Of a DNA stretch of 64,000 nt, positions 1-10,299 are shown one piece after another. The DNA lies in contig NZ_SMSE01000001.1 in NCBI RefSeq assembly GCF_004354085.1, positions 1,169,724-1,233,723 of the forward strand. The letters are read 5' to 3'. The translations under genes were made by a program, and so were the position numbers. Below the pieces are notes generated by a model that was not told the origin of the DNA, searched no databases, and saw nothing but the letters and a program-made list of their open reading frames with translations. Origin of the DNA: Seongchinamella unica (lineage in GTDB: Bacteria; Pseudomonadota; Gammaproteobacteria; Pseudomonadales; Halieaceae). Position 1 is the first letter of the stretch, and the number at the start of each line of letters is the position of its first letter.

Positions 1-2
1 GA

Positions 3-29
3 CTGGAAGACAAGGACCTGGTCAGCTAG
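3..29 (+). CDS. Possible 3' end of an upstream + strand gene (partial)
   Basis: The first bases read as eight sense codons ending in TAG at 27-29. If coding, this is the last part of a gene that begins before the window. Its stop would share the tetranucleotide CTAG with the stop of the convergent epmA gene, as two other convergent pairs in the first 6 kb do. Only eight residues are visible, so the product cannot be named and the frame could be chance. Confidence 0.25.
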   Translation: MEDKDLVS

Positions 30-979
30 CAGCGGGCCCAGTCAAAAGCGAGCACCTGGCGAATATCCGTTTTCCCGGTAGCGAGCATCAACAGCCTGTC
101 CACCCCCAGCGCCACCCCGGAACACGCCGGCATCCCGGATTCCAGCGCCGACAGGAGCCATTCATCCAGCGGCCGTTGCGCCTGGCCACAGTCGCTGCGG
201 CGTCTGTTGTCAGCCACAAAGCGCCGGCGCTGCTCGCTGGCGTCGGTCAGCTCACAGTAACCGTTGGCGATCTCCATACCCCGCACATAGAGTTCAAAGC
301 GCTGGGCTACAAACTGCCCCTCTTTTTCCTCGACCCGGGCCAGGGCGGCCTGACTGGCCGGGTAATCGTAGACAAAACAAAGGCCGCGGTCAGCGAGGGC
401 CGGCTCCACCAGATGACTCATCAGCAGGTCCAGCCACATGTCCCGGTCACCGCTGAGTGAGCCAACATCCAGGGATTCCCGGGCCCGGTCCTGTAACTGG
501 TTGACGGTCGCGGTCAGGGGGTCCAGGCCGAGCTCGGCGCGGAACAGGTCGCGATAAGTGTGATACTCAACCGACTGCGGCCCCAGGCAGTGAGTGACAA
601 GCTCAGCCACCTCCGTCATTAACTGGTGATGGTCCAAGCCGGGGCGATACCACTCGAGCAGGCTGAATTCCGGATTGTGCCGGGATCCTGCTTCGCCATC
701 GCGAAAGGCTCTCGCCAGTTGGTAGATCGGCCCGCTGCCCGCGGCCAGCAGCCGCTTCATGGCGTATTCCGGGGAGGTCTGCAGGAAGCGGGGTGCGCCA
801 AGGGAATTGCCCCGATCAACACAGAGTGGCTCGATGGCGGGATCCGTCACCCCACGGCTACACAGCAGCGGGGTCTCCACTTCCAGTACATCGCGGCTGG
901 CGAAGAATGCCCGAATCCGGGCCAGCAGGCCCGCCCGGGCCCGCAGCTCCTCAATCGCTGCCGAGGGCCGCCAGTTCAT
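26..979 (-). CDS. epmA: EF-P--(R)-beta-lysine ligase EpmA
   Basis: EpmA (GenX/PoxA/YjeA) is a truncated class II lysyl-tRNA synthetase paralogue that lacks the anticodon-binding domain. It attaches (R)-beta-lysine to a conserved lysine of elongation factor P in the cytosol. The 317 residues match the family's single catalytic domain: motif 2 lies in the region SPEYAMKRLL to ARAFRDGE (about residues 70-97), and motif 3 (GVALGVDRLLML) is close to the C-terminus. It starts five bases after efp ends, so the modifying enzyme and its substrate form one operon. The partner aminomutase EpmB is not in the window. The ATG lies at 977-979. Confidence 0.96.
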   Translation of the reverse strand: MNWRPSAAIEELRARAGLLARIRAFFASRDVLEVETPLLCSRGVTDPAIEPLCVDRGNSLGAPRFLQTSPEYAMKRLLAAGSGPIYQLARAFRDGEAGSRHNPEFSLLEWYRPGLDHHQLMTEVAELVTHCLGPQSVEYHTYRDLFRAELGLDPLTATVNQLQDRARESLDVGSLSGDRDMWLDLLMSHLVEPALADRGLCFVYDYPASQAALARVEEKEGQFVAQRFELYVRGMEIANGYCELTDASEQRRRFVADNRRRSDCGQAQRPLDEWLLSALESGMPACSGVALGVDRLLMLATGKTDIRQVLAFDWARC

Positions 980-984
980 CGGGA

Positions 985-1557
985 TCAGGACTTGCTGGCG
1001 CGGCCCTGGTATTCACCGGTACGGGTGTCGACCCGGATGACTTCACCCTCACTGAGAAACAGTGGCACTTTGACCACGGCGCCAGTGCTGAGTGTGGCGG
1101 GCTTGCTGCCCCCCTGGGCAGTGTCGCCTTTCAGGCCTGGATCCGTCTCGGTAATTTCCAGCTCGACAAAATTTGGCGGCGCTACCGACAGCGGGCTGTC
1201 ATTGTAAAGCGTCACCTCACAGCGTTCCTGTTCCTTGAGCCACAGATGAGCGTCGCCCACCGCCTTGGCATCAGCCTGGTACTGCTCAAACGTGTCCGGT
1301 TCCATGAAGTACCAGAACTCGCCATCGGTATAGAGGTATTCCATGGTGCGATCCATGACGTCAGCCCCTTCCAGCGATTCCCCCGACTTGAAGGTACGTT
1401 CCCACACCCTGCCGGTGTTGAGATTGCGCAGTTTCACGCGATTAAAGGCCTGGCCTTTGCCGGGCTTCACGAACTCATTGTCGAGAATGCTGCAGGGTTC
1501 ACCGTCGAGCATGACCTTGAGGCCCGAGCGGAATTCGTTGGTTGAATAATTCGCCAT
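985..1557 (-). CDS. efp: Elongation factor P
   Basis: EF-P binds the ribosome between the P and E sites and relieves stalling at polyproline stretches. The 190-residue protein has the usual length and three-domain beta-barrel architecture. The modified lysine is Lys34 in the loop VKPGKGQAF, which fits beta-lysylation by EpmA encoded immediately downstream. The gene is divergent from the gene at 1712, with about 150 bp of shared upstream DNA. Confidence 0.97.
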   Translation of the reverse strand: MANYSTNEFRSGLKVMLDGEPCSILDNEFVKPGKGQAFNRVKLRNLNTGRVWERTFKSGESLEGADVMDRTMEYLYTDGEFWYFMEPDTFEQYQADAKAVGDAHLWLKEQERCEVTLYNDSPLSVAPPNFVELEITETDPGLKGDTAQGGSKPATLSTGAVVKVPLFLSEGEVIRVDTRTGEYQGRASKS

Positions 1558-1711
1558 GGTGCTACCGTTTTACTGTGGGCTGGAAAAGGGCGCTAATGAT
1601 ACCTCAGGGGAGGGGAATTGGGGAGATCGGGATTATTGCCGCTGGCCGTCACCTCGAGAAATAAGCTAATCTTGCTGCCAGGCACCTGAACCCGACGCAG
1701 GGACCGCGAAC

Positions 1712-3550
1712 ATGAGCACTGAAGCGCCAATAAAACTGAAATTTCCGCGGCAGGACCTGGCGCACTTCGACCCGTTCCAGACCGATGAAAACGCCGCCCG
1801 CAGCTGGGCAAGCGAATTGCCCGTGGCCAATCCACGCAGCGTGGCGCAACAGCTGCTGCAGGCAGTGAGCGAGCTGAATCGCCACCCATTGGCATCGGAG
1901 CTGAGGTTCAGGATTCTCGAGGCGATGGCCGACAAGCTGCAGGTTACCCTCGCCAACCTGACCCGCCGCTTCCTCAATCAGCCCCTGGTCATGCCGGAGG
2001 AGCCGCGGCAACTGGCCGAACTCACCAGTGACCTGCAGGGCCAGCTGGCTACGGCCTATTCTCTGGTCGCGGTAGAGACCCTGCAACGCAGTGACGAAGT
2101 TCGCCAGAGCAACCCCGCTCGCCTGGTGTGCGAATCGATACAGCGCGCCCTTTATCACGCGGGACACAATATCCTGCTGACCTTCCAGCTCTATCACCCG
2201 GTGGCACTGGGCGGCTGGCTCTCGCTGCACCAGTTGTATGCCCTGGCGGAGCGCCAGGGCCTCGCCACCCTCTCGGTCAGTGACGTACATGGCCAGGCTA
2301 CCAGTGTCAGCGCCACTTACCTGCAGGCCCTGTTACTGGGTTGCTGTAAGCCGAATCAATTGCGCCAGTCCGACCTGGCGGCGATTTACGCTGGCCTCGG
2401 CGAGTGGCGGGAACATCTGCGGATCGGGCCAGCGGGCAGTTTCGAGGGCCTGTTCCTGGTGGACCTGGAATCTGACCAACCGCCGCTGTACAGCTCACTC
2501 TACGGCAGCGCTAACAGCAGTCAGTGCCGTCAGTTGGGCACCGCAGCACTGGTTACCTACCTGAAGCAGCTCAAGCAGCTGGATGACGCCCAGGGTAAAC
2601 CGGGGATAAAACTGGAGAGCGGCATCACCCTGCCATCGAACATGCTCAGTCACCTGATCGACGCCCTCGGCAGCATGAGCATGCGCAACTTCAATCGCGT
2701 GCAGCTGAGCGCGCCGCTGTCAGTCAGTATCGGCCTGGGGTCAGCCCATGTGCATTCCTCCGGGGAGAGGACGTTTGGCCAGTTGCTCTACGGCGACGAT
2801 TATATTCCCCCGCCGTCCGAAAGAGTCGGCAGCAACCCTTTTATGAGGGAAGAGGAAACAAAGCGGGACAGCTGGAGCACGGCCAATCCGGAAGAAGACT
2901 TTGTCCGCGACAGCAGCGGCAGTGGCATCGAGGCGGAACTGGCCCACCGGGTGGAACTGGATGACTATACCCGGCACGCCATTGAAGATGATTTACCCAA
3001 CATCCCGCCGGAGCCCGAGGTGCCGGTTTACCAGGTCAGGCTGACCAATGTCAGTCCCGGTGGCTACTGCCTCGACTGGAGCGAAACGCTCCCGGAAGAA
3101 GTGCGAGCGGGAAACATTGCCTGTGTCCAGGAGAACCGGGACGACTACTGGGCCATTGCCGTGATCCGCTGGGTGAGCTCGCTACAGGATGCCCATACTC
3201 TGGTGGGACTGGAGTTGTTGAGCCCCAGAGCACAGGCCTATGGCGCCCTGGTCCAAAAGAAAACCGGACAGACACCCGTGCCACAGCGGGTATTGCTGCT
3301 GCCCGAAATTCCGCTGGTGGGGCAAGCCCAGACCCTGATCACTCCCCGGGCGGGCTTTCGAGAAAGACAGAAAGTTTCCCTGCTCCGCAAAGGTGAGAAG
3401 CTCCTGATCCAGCTGACTCACCAGATTTCAGCCACTGCCAGCTATGCGCAGTTCGATTTCCGCTACATCAGGCAGTTGGATGAAGTGCTGGCAGACGACA
3501 AGAACGGGCCACTGGATAGCGCCTACGACTCTGTGTGGAGCAACATCTAG
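1712..3550 (+). CDS. Conserved protein with C-terminal PilZ-like domain
   Basis: A 612-residue soluble protein with no signal peptide or membrane segment. Residues 1-340 are a helix-rich region I do not recognise. Residues about 350-420 are acidic and probably a disordered linker. From about residue 440 the sequence has the beta-strand pattern of a PilZ-type domain (VSPGGYCLDW, then IRWVSS and VGLELLSP). PilZ domains often bind cyclic di-GMP, but the canonical RxxxR is not obvious here, so ligand binding is uncertain. It is divergent from efp and convergent with serB. The two stop codons share the bases CTAG at 3547-3550. Confidence 0.7.
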   Translation: MSTEAPIKLKFPRQDLAHFDPFQTDENAARSWASELPVANPRSVAQQLLQAVSELNRHPLASELRFRILEAMADKLQVTLANLTRRFLNQPLVMPEEPRQLAELTSDLQGQLATAYSLVAVETLQRSDEVRQSNPARLVCESIQRALYHAGHNILLTFQLYHPVALGGWLSLHQLYALAERQGLATLSVSDVHGQATSVSATYLQALLLGCCKPNQLRQSDLAAIYAGLGEWREHLRIGPAGSFEGLFLVDLESDQPPLYSSLYGSANSSQCRQLGTAALVTYLKQLKQLDDAQGKPGIKLESGITLPSNMLSHLIDALGSMSMRNFNRVQLSAPLSVSIGLGSAHVHSSGERTFGQLLYGDDYIPPPSERVGSNPFMREEETKRDSWSTANPEEDFVRDSSGSGIEAELAHRVELDDYTRHAIEDDLPNIPPEPEVPVYQVRLTNVSPGGYCLDWSETLPEEVRAGNIACVQENRDDYWAIAVIRWVSSLQDAHTLVGLELLSPRAQAYGALVQKKTGQTPVPQRVLLLPEIPLVGQAQTLITPRAGFRERQKVSLLRKGEKLLIQLTHQISATASYAQFDFRYIRQLDEVLADDKNGPLDSAYDSVWSNI

Positions 3551-4788
3551 CCTGCCCCGGAAGGGCTGTGTTCTCCGGGCTGCTGGTCGCGGTCACTGAA
3601 ACCCAGCAGGTAGAGTATCGCGTCCAGCCCCAGCGTGGAGATGGACTGCTCCGCCGACTGTTTCACCAGCGGCTTGGCCCTGAACGCGATTCCGAGGCCG
3701 GCAGTGCTGAGCATCGGCAAGTCGTTGGCGCCATCGCCCACCGCTATCACCTGCTGCAGGTCTATGCCTTCGTCGTCAGCCAGCTGTCGCAGTAACTGTG
3801 CCTTGCGCTGACCATCAACAATAGTACCTGTCACCTTGCCGGTTACCCGGCCGTCTTCGATATCGAGGTCATTGGCGTAGACGTAATCCATCCCCAGACG
3901 CTGCTGCAGGAAATGGGCAAAATAGGTAAACCCGCCGGAGAGAATAGCCGTCTTGTAGCCGAGGGTACGCAGGGTCCCGATGAGGTGTTCGGCGCCCTCG
4001 GTAATCTTCAGCTGGCTGGCGATCTCGGCCAGGACGTTTTCCTCCAACCCCTTCAACAGCGCAACCCGCTCGCGAAAACTCTCGGCGAAATCCAGCTCTC
4101 CCCGCATGGCGCGCTCGGTGATGGTACTGACCTGCTCGCCGACACCGGCCCGGGCAGCCAGTTCATCGATGACTTCCGCCTCAATCAGGGTCGAATCCAT
4201 ATCGAACGCCACCAGCCGGCGATTGCGCCGGAAAACACTGTCCTGCTGGAATGCCAGGTCAACCTCCAGCGCACCCGCCACTTCCAAGAGATCGCGCCGG
4301 AAAGTGGAAGAATCCGACAACGGTCCTCGCACCGAGAACTCGACACAGGCTTTGGAGAAGGCGGGCAGCTCTCCCAGCGGAATTCTCCCGGACAGACGAT
4401 TGATACCGTCAATGTTGAGACCGTGGGCAGAGACCACCTCACTCACCCGGGCCAGCTGGTCGGCGGTTATCTTTCGGGCCAGCAGCGTTATTATGTAGCG
4501 GGCCCGCCCCTGCGCATCCACCCACTCGCCATAGCTCTCGTTGCTGACTTCCGCTATCCGCGCGCGCATGCCCTGGTCTGCGGCGCAGGCCCGCACATCG
4601 GCAATCACCTGGTCATGGGGGCAATGCTCCGGTAACTCCGCCAGCACACCCATGGACAGCGTGGCATGAATAACCGCCTGGCCGATATCGAGAATATTGA
4701 CCCCGTGGCCAGCGAGTATCCCGGTTATTCGAGCGGTGACTCCGGGATGGTCCTCTCCGGAGATAGTAATCAGCAGTATCTGACTCAC
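3547..4788 (-). CDS. serB: Phosphoserine phosphatase with N-terminal ACT domains
   Basis: Catalyses the last step of serine biosynthesis, O-phosphoserine to serine. The C-terminal half is a HAD-superfamily phosphatase: the nucleophile motif is DMDST at 196-200, motif II lies in AILSGGF, and motif III (GDGANDLPML) lies near the end. Residues 1-170 form two ACT-like regulatory domains (LLITISGEDHPG and YIITLLARKI), as in the long SerB forms of pseudomonads and mycobacteria. At 413 residues it matches those forms rather than the shorter E. coli enzyme. It is divergent from the ytjB-like gene, a pairing common in gammaproteobacteria. Confidence 0.95.
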   Translation of the reverse strand: MSQILLITISGEDHPGVTARITGILAGHGVNILDIGQAVIHATLSMGVLAELPEHCPHDQVIADVRACAADQGMRARIAEVSNESYGEWVDAQGRARYIITLLARKITADQLARVSEVVSAHGLNIDGINRLSGRIPLGELPAFSKACVEFSVRGPLSDSSTFRRDLLEVAGALEVDLAFQQDSVFRRNRRLVAFDMDSTLIEAEVIDELAARAGVGEQVSTITERAMRGELDFAESFRERVALLKGLEENVLAEIASQLKITEGAEHLIGTLRTLGYKTAILSGGFTYFAHFLQQRLGMDYVYANDLDIEDGRVTGKVTGTIVDGQRKAQLLRQLADDEGIDLQQVIAVGDGANDLPMLSTAGLGIAFRAKPLVKQSAEQSISTLGLDAILYLLGFSDRDQQPGEHSPSGAG

Positions 4789-4905
4789 GGCCTTTCCGAC
4801 AGCTGTGCAATGGGAGCGCCATTCTACCGTTGGCGGGGGATAAAAACACCCGCTGCCAGCTGGACTGGTTTATACTGGCTGTCGTTTCCGCAGTGACGCC
4901 AAAAC

Positions 4906-6156
4906 GTGCCCGACCGCTTTAAAAACGCCCCCCTGAGTCAACAGATCGCCACCCTGGCAGCCGCCCTTTGCCTGCTGGTCAGCCTGGCACTGGTCATTCT
5001 CGGCGCCATTTCCAGCAGGCACCTGCAACAGCAGCAGCAGCAGGAATTCGGCAATGCCCTGGCACACCAGATCGCCAGACGGGTCGGTGTGGCCCTGGAG
5101 GCGGGAGATCTGTTAAGCGTCACCGCGTCGCTGCAACGCTTCGTGGAAACCTCCTCCGCGGAAGAAATTGCCATTTTTGATGTCGAGGGAAAGGTGCTCG
5201 GCGAAGCAGGCCGGGCAGTCGGGAGCAACCTCCACCGCTACCGCGCCCCGGTACGTATCGAATCTGACGTGGCGGGAGAAGTGCTGGTCACCGTGAATTC
5301 CGATACTGCCATCGCTGCGCACCAGCGCTTCGTTCTCAGCCTGCTGGGGCTCGCGGTGCTACTGAGCCTGGCGGTGTATGGCGCCGGGCTGCAACTGGGC
5401 AAACGCCTTGGCTCGCGCATCGGACGGCTGTCACGCGCCCTGGCGCTGGAAGACAACGACCCGGGGAAAACCCCCGGGAACGAGCTGGAACTGCTGGAAT
5501 CGCGGGTGGCGGCGCTGCCCATGGACCTGCTTCGTACTCGCAACGACACCGGGGCGAGGGAGGAAAACTATCGCTCTACCGCGGTACTTTACCTGCACCT
5601 GGAAAGCCTGGTCGACTACGTTGAGACCCTTAACGACCAGTCCCTGCAGCGCTACATCGACCGCCTGCACCAGGTGGTGTACGCCGCCGCCGGTTTCTAC
5701 GGGGGTGAGCTGCACGTGTCTCGCCAGTTCGCCCTCGCCGTGTACTTCAGCGGGCCCAATAAGGCGGGCAGTGCCGCCTTCCGGGCGGCTTCCTGCGCCT
5801 GGCTGGTACAGGCCGTCAGCCGCGAGCTGGAAAAAACCATGCCCCTGTCAATGAAGATTTTCATGGCCATGTCGCAAAGTGAGCTCGGCGTGGGTGATGG
5901 CAGGGACATTTATCCGGGGCTTTACATGCAGCATACGCTGGACGAATTGCAGGCGGTATGTACCAGCAAACCGCCAAAACTGTTGCTGGCACCCGCGGTG
6001 CTGGAGGACATGGATATCGCCGGACGTCTGCAACTGCAGGAGACGGAGGTCCAGGACTTCGCCATGCTGGAAAGTTTTGCCGGTCCCTACCAGGACCTGC
6101 TGGAACGACAGCTGCAACTCATTATAAAGCGCTTGCTGGACCCGGGGCTGATCTAG
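4906..6156 (+). CDS. YtjB/Smp-like membrane protein
   Basis: A 416-residue inner-membrane protein. The start is GTG at 4906. A transmembrane segment at about residues 14-35 is followed by a periplasmic domain (about 40-140), a second transmembrane segment (about 143-165), and a cytoplasmic region with a HAMP-like stretch and a long C-terminal domain of unknown function. The N-terminal layout and position beside serB match the YtjB/Smp (AhpA) family, whose role is poorly defined. Convergent with parC; the stops overlap at CTAG 6153-6156. Confidence 0.72.
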   Translation: MPDRFKNAPLSQQIATLAAALCLLVSLALVILGAISSRHLQQQQQQEFGNALAHQIARRVGVALEAGDLLSVTASLQRFVETSSAEEIAIFDVEGKVLGEAGRAVGSNLHRYRAPVRIESDVAGEVLVTVNSDTAIAAHQRFVLSLLGLAVLLSLAVYGAGLQLGKRLGSRIGRLSRALALEDNDPGKTPGNELELLESRVAALPMDLLRTRNDTGAREENYRSTAVLYLHLESLVDYVETLNDQSLQRYIDRLHQVVYAAAGFYGGELHVSRQFALAVYFSGPNKAGSAAFRAASCAWLVQAVSRELEKTMPLSMKIFMAMSQSELGVGDGRDIYPGLYMQHTLDELQAVCTSKPPKLLLAPAVLEDMDIAGRLQLQETEVQDFAMLESFAGPYQDLLERQLQLIIKRLLDPGLI

Positions 6157-8417
6157 CGGTCAGCCTGTTTTTCCACCACCATCGCATCCACCTTCTGGAA
6201 CCCGCGGGGCAGCTTGTTACCCCGCCGACCGCGCTCACCCCGGTAGTGCTCCAGGTCAGCAAACCTGAGTTTGTGATGTCGTTTTCCGGCGTAGACCACG
6301 AGCGAATCCCTGGCGGTCAGCACCTGTACCGCGACCACAAACTCTTCACGGGCCTGCACCCGCGCCGAGGGAATACCGATAATCTTGTTGCCCTTGCCCC
6401 TGGCCATTTGCGGCAGGTCTGCCAACGGAAATACCAGCAGTCGCCCCTCGTTGGACACCGCCGCCACCCAGGCATTCTCGGCATCGCTGACGGCGGCCGG
6501 TTGCAGTACCGCGCTACCCTTGGGCAAATTGAGGGCACCCTTGCCTGCCTTGTTCTTGGTCTGCAGGTCACCCAGTTTGGCAACAAAGCCGTAGCCGGCA
6601 TCGGAGGCCAGCAGAAACAGGTCATTTTCCGCGCCCATCATCAGCCCTTCAAAGGTGGCGCCGGAGGGAGGATTGATACGCCCGGTCACCGGCTCACCCT
6701 GGCCACGGGCTGAGGGCAGGTTGTGGGAGGGGATGGTATAGGCCCTGCCAGTGGAGTCGAGGATGACGGTCGGCTGATTACTGCGGCCTCGGGCGGCCAT
6801 CTTGTAACTGTCGCCGGATTTGTAACTGAGGGACGCCGGATCAATTTCGTGGCCCTTGGCTGCGCGAATCCAGCCTTTTGCTGACATGACGACAGTAATG
6901 GGATCTGCAGTCATCAGGTCCAGCTCGCTAAAGGCCTGGGCCTCACCGCGGGCGACCAGTGGCGAACGCCGATCGTCGCCGTATTGCTCGGCAACAGCCA
7001 GCAGCTCTTTCTTTATCAGAGTTTTTAACCGGGTCGCACTGCCCAGAATTTTCTCCAGCTGGTCGCGCTCCGCTTTCAGCTCGTCCTGCTCGCCACGAAT
7101 CTTCATTTCTTCCAGCTTGGCCAGGTTGCGCAGCTTGAGCTCGAGGATGGCTTCAGCCTGGATATCGGATATTCCGAAACGCTCCATCAACGCCGGCTTG
7201 GGCTTGTCTTCGGTGCGAATAAGATGGATGACCTCGTCAATATTGAGGTATGCCACGAGGTAGCCTTCCAGGATGTGCAGCCGGCGCTGAACCCGCTCCA
7301 GGCGATACTCCAGGCGCCGGCGTACCGTGTCGGTACGGAACGTGATCCACTCCTTGAGAATACGGTCAAGGCCCTTGACGCCCGGGCGACCGTCGATGCC
7401 GATCATGTTGAGGTTGACCCGGTAGCTGCGCTCCAGGTCGGTGGTGGCGAACAGGTGGTTCATCACCGCGTCCACGTCTACCCGGTTGGAGCGCGGCACC
7501 ACGACCAGCCGGGTCGGGTTTTCATGATCCGACTCGTCGCGAAGGTCCGCCACCATGGGCAGTTTCTTTGCCTGCATTTGCTGGGCGATTTGCTCCAGCA
7601 CCTTGGAGCCGGAGACCTGGTGCGGCAGCGCATTGATGACGATGTCGCCGCCCTCCCGCTCCCAGACTGCACGCATCTTCAGCGCCCCCCGGCCGCTTTC
7701 GTACATGGCGATAATATCTTCCCGGGGAGTGATAATTTCCGCCTCGGTGGGAAAATCCGGGGCGAGAACGTGCTCACAAAGCTCGCCGACAGTTGCCTTG
7801 GGCGATTCCAGCAGGTGTACCGTGGCGGCAACCACTTCTTTCAGGTTATGTGGCGGCACATCGGTGGCCATGCCCACCGCAATACCGGTGGTGCCATTGA
7901 GCAGGACGTTCGGCACCTGGGCCGGCAGCACCGAGGGCTCGTCCATGGTGCCGTCGAAATTGGGCATCCAGTCCACGGTGCCCTGGCCCAGCTCTCCCAA
8001 CAGCACATCGGCGTAGGCCGTCAGGCGCGATTCGGTGTAACGCATGGCCGCGAAAGACTTGGGGTCATCGGGCGAACCCCAGTTGCCCTGGCCATCAACC
8101 AGCGGGTAGCGATAACTGAAATTCTGGGCCATGAGGACCATCGCCTCATAGGCTGCGCTGTCGCCGTGGGGGTGGAATTTACCAATCACGTCGCCCACGG
8201 TCCGGGCGGATTTCTTGAACTTGGCGGATGCTTTCAGACCGAGCTCGCTCATCGCGTACACAATGCGCCGCTGTACCGGCTTGAGGCCGTCGCCAACGTG
8301 GGGCAGGGCGCGATCCAGGATCACGTACATGGAGTAATCCAGGTAGGCCTTCTCGGTATAGGTCTTCATCGACACCTGTTCGATGCCGTCTTCGTCGATT
8401 TCGATAACGTCTGTCAT
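6153..8417 (-). CDS. parC: DNA topoisomerase IV subunit A
   Basis: ParC is the DNA-cleaving subunit of topoisomerase IV, which decatenates daughter chromosomes. At 754 residues it has the family length. The catalytic tyrosine is Tyr127 in AAMRYTES. The quinolone-resistance-determining region reads [10 protein letters not shown] (82-91), with Ser87 and Glu91 in the positions equivalent to E. coli Ser80 and Glu84. The target site is therefore of the susceptible type. The C-terminal beta-pinwheel follows from about residue 500. parE is not adjacent; the gene upstream encodes a cyclic-nucleotide-binding protein instead. Confidence 0.97.
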   Translation of the reverse strand: MTDVIEIDEDGIEQVSMKTYTEKAYLDYSMYVILDRALPHVGDGLKPVQRRIVYAMSELGLKASAKFKKSARTVGDVIGKFHPHGDSAAYEAMVLMAQNFSYRYPLVDGQGNWGSPDDPKSFAAMRYTESRLTAYADVLLGELGQGTVDWMPNFDGTMDEPSVLPAQVPNVLLNGTTGIAVGMATDVPPHNLKEVVAATVHLLESPKATVGELCEHVLAPDFPTEAEIITPREDIIAMYESGRGALKMRAVWEREGGDIVINALPHQVSGSKVLEQIAQQMQAKKLPMVADLRDESDHENPTRLVVVPRSNRVDVDAVMNHLFATTDLERSYRVNLNMIGIDGRPGVKGLDRILKEWITFRTDTVRRRLEYRLERVQRRLHILEGYLVAYLNIDEVIHLIRTEDKPKPALMERFGISDIQAEAILELKLRNLAKLEEMKIRGEQDELKAERDQLEKILGSATRLKTLIKKELLAVAEQYGDDRRSPLVARGEAQAFSELDLMTADPITVVMSAKGWIRAAKGHEIDPASLSYKSGDSYKMAARGRSNQPTVILDSTGRAYTIPSHNLPSARGQGEPVTGRINPPSGATFEGLMMGAENDLFLLASDAGYGFVAKLGDLQTKNKAGKGALNLPKGSAVLQPAAVSDAENAWVAAVSNEGRLLVFPLADLPQMARGKGNKIIGIPSARVQAREEFVVAVQVLTARDSLVVYAGKRHHKLRFADLEHYRGERGRRGNKLPRGFQKVDAMVVEKQADR

Positions 8418-8464
8418 GTGGTTTCCGTTGAATGGGTCACCGCTGACGGGCAGCGGTGGTAAAA

Positions 8465-9262
8465 CTAGCCACGCAGGCCCACCAGCTGCTCATTGAGGTT
8501 GACGATGGAATTGGCCATGTCGATCAGCAAGCTGTGAATTGTGGAGGGGTTGCGCTTGATAAGCTCGGTGAACTGTTCTTTGGGGACCTTGACCACGGAA
8601 CAGGTAGTCTTGGCGCGCACGGTGGCACTGCGATCGGCCTGGGTGAGGGCCGCCATGGCACCGAAGATTTCGCCTTCGCCAATGCGGCCGACAATGACCT
8701 CATCCACCAGCACCTCGGCGACACCCGCTGACATGTTGAACACGAAATCGGCCCGCTCACCCTGGCGGATAATGATCTCTCCCGGCTCGTACACCTCAAA
8801 GCCTGGCGTGGCTTCGGCCTGCTCCTGTACGCTGGCGGCGGTGATGCGCAGCATCAGGCCCGCGTAGGTCACCAGCAGCCGGGTCCACAAGCGGGTTCCG
8901 GCCTGGTCATTGAACACCCGGCGCATGAACTCCAGCGCAGGATAGCTGGCGAGGCGCGCACCGGAGTCAGAGCCATAGCATACCGCGGCGCTCTCATCTT
9001 TGGTGCCGGCGATGTCGGGCAACAGGATATCGCCCTCTTCCAGCAGGAATACGGTCTTGTCCTGGTAGCGGGCACAAATAGCACCGCGTTCCACCACATA
9101 AAACTGGTTGCCGTCGAATCCGCGAAAGTTTCCGCCACTGGTAGGCGCCACTTCCACCGGGATGGCGGGCATGTTGACCACCTCCAGCAGGGCGCTGATA
9201 AGTTTTTTATACTGCTGCCCGAGGATACTGAAATCCTGGGAGAGTTCGGCGTTAGCCAGCAT
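8465..9262 (-). CDS. Cyclic nucleotide-binding domain protein
   Basis: A 265-residue soluble protein with one clear cNMP-binding (CAP_ED) beta-barrel at about residues 150-250. Its phosphate-binding cassette is [20 protein letters not shown], where the usual Arg is kept (DRS). The N-terminal half resembles a degenerate second barrel ([12 protein letters not shown]). No helix-turn-helix follows, so it is not a CRP-type transcription factor; a regulatory or scaffold role is inferred. It lies 47 bp upstream of parC on the same strand and may be co-transcribed with it. Confidence 0.75.
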   Translation of the reverse strand: MLANAELSQDFSILGQQYKKLISALLEVVNMPAIPVEVAPTSGGNFRGFDGNQFYVVERGAICARYQDKTVFLLEEGDILLPDIAGTKDESAAVCYGSDSGARLASYPALEFMRRVFNDQAGTRLWTRLLVTYAGLMLRITAASVQEQAEATPGFEVYEPGEIIIRQGERADFVFNMSAGVAEVLVDEVIVGRIGEGEIFGAMAALTQADRSATVRAKTTCSVVKVPKEQFTELIKRNPSTIHSLLIDMANSIVNLNEQLVGLRG

Positions 9263-9366
9263 GTGCGTCTCTCTGGGATGGCAGCTGTCCCCGGCCGCCG
9301 TGCCTCATTACCGCCGGACTGGGAACTACCCTGTTCCCGCGGCTATTTCGACCCTATAGTAGCAAC

Positions 9367-9384
9367 TTCTCCCGGCCGGGAGAA
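9367..9384. promoter_or_regulatory. Perfect 18-bp palindrome upstream of the ElaA-type gene
   Basis: TTCTCCCGGCCGGGAGAA is a perfect palindrome centred about 41 bp before the GTG at 9417, in the divergent region between the cNMP-binding gene and the acetyltransferase. A second dyad, GGGAAC-N6-GTTCCC, lies at 9321-9338. Either could be an operator or a small hairpin. No T-tract follows, so a terminator is unlikely. Confidence 0.4.
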
Positions 9385-9416
9385 CGCCGAGTCGATGGAA
9401 AAGGAGAATCAGCAAA

Positions 9417-9875
9417 GTGAAGCAGCGCTGGCAAATCGCGGGCTTCGGGGAACTGGGCAATACCGAGCTCTACGAGATACTGAAACTGCGACAGGAAGTT
9501 TTTGCGGTTGAGCAGAACTGTGTCTACCAGGACGCCGATGGCCTGGACCCGCAGGCCATCCATATCGCCTGCTGGGAGGGGGAGACACTGCTGGCCTACC
9601 AGCGCTGCCTGCCGCCAGGGCTGCAGCAGCCCGAAAGCGCGCTGGGGCGTATTGTGGTGGCCCCCTCTGCCCGGGGCAGGAACCTGGGACGGGAACTGGT
9701 GCGCCGCGGCATCGCCCACAACCTCGAACAATGGCCAGCGGCAGCTATCCGCATCCACGCCCAGGCCCATCTGGAAAGGTTTTATAACGACCTGGGATTC
9801 GCCACCGATAGCGCCCCCTACCAGCTCGACGGCATCCCACACCTGGAAATGGTGCTGGCTAGACCTCCAGCATGA
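9417..9875 (+). CDS. elaA: ElaA-family GNAT acetyltransferase
   Basis: A 152-residue GNAT N-acyltransferase of the ElaA family; the physiological substrate is unknown. The acetyl-CoA-binding motif A is seen as [19 protein letters not shown] (about residues 79-97). The GTG start at 9417 is supported by a purine-rich AAGGAG 11-16 bases upstream. Its 3' end overlaps the convergent dtd gene by 17 bp. Confidence 0.85.
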   Translation: MKQRWQIAGFGELGNTELYEILKLRQEVFAVEQNCVYQDADGLDPQAIHIACWEGETLLAYQRCLPPGLQQPESALGRIVVAPSARGRNLGRELVRRGIAHNLEQWPAAAIRIHAQAHLERFYNDLGFATDSAPYQLDGIPHLEMVLARPPA

Positions 9876-10296
9876 AGGTGACCGGGCCGTCGTTGACCAG
9901 GCTGACCTGCATATCGGCACCGAAGCGACCGGCTGCCACCGTCGGGTGGCGCCGGATGAGTTGCTCCAGCGTGTAGTCATACAGCGCCCGGGCCTGATCC
10001 GGCGGCAGGGCGGATGAAAAACTGGGACGCAAGCCCTTACGGGTATCGGCGGACAGGGTGAACTGGGAGACCAGGAGCACGCCACCATTGATATCGGCCA
10101 CCGAGCAATTCATCCGCCCGGCGCCATCGGCAAAAACGCGGTACGCCAACACTTTGTCCAGCAGGCGGCAGGCGGCCGCCTCGTCATCGTCCCTGTCCAG
10201 ACCGAGCAACACCAGCAGGCCCGTGCCTATTTCACCGACAGGCTCGCCCGCTACGGTCACCCGCGCCTCGCTGACCCGCTGTAGCAGGGCCTTCAC
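9859..10296 (-). CDS. dtd: D-aminoacyl-tRNA deacylase
   Basis: Dtd hydrolyses D-aminoacyl-tRNA (for example D-Tyr-tRNA) and so recycles mischarged tRNA. The protein is 145 residues, the family length. Both active-site signatures are visible: [12 protein letters not shown] at about 78-89 and the C-terminal [11 protein letters not shown], which carries the conserved GP motif. It follows typA after 3 bp and is probably in the same transcript. Confidence 0.95.
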   Translation of the reverse strand: MKALLQRVSEARVTVAGEPVGEIGTGLLVLLGLDRDDDEAAACRLLDKVLAYRVFADGAGRMNCSVADINGGVLLVSQFTLSADTRKGLRPSFSSALPPDQARALYDYTLEQLIRRHPTVAAGRFGADMQVSLVNDGPVTFMLEV

Positions 10297-10299
10297 GGA

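Noticed and set aside
7224..8462. 412-residue open frame on the + strand opposite parC
   Set aside because: Shadow of parC caused by high GC at third positions; no recognisable protein, and parC is certain.
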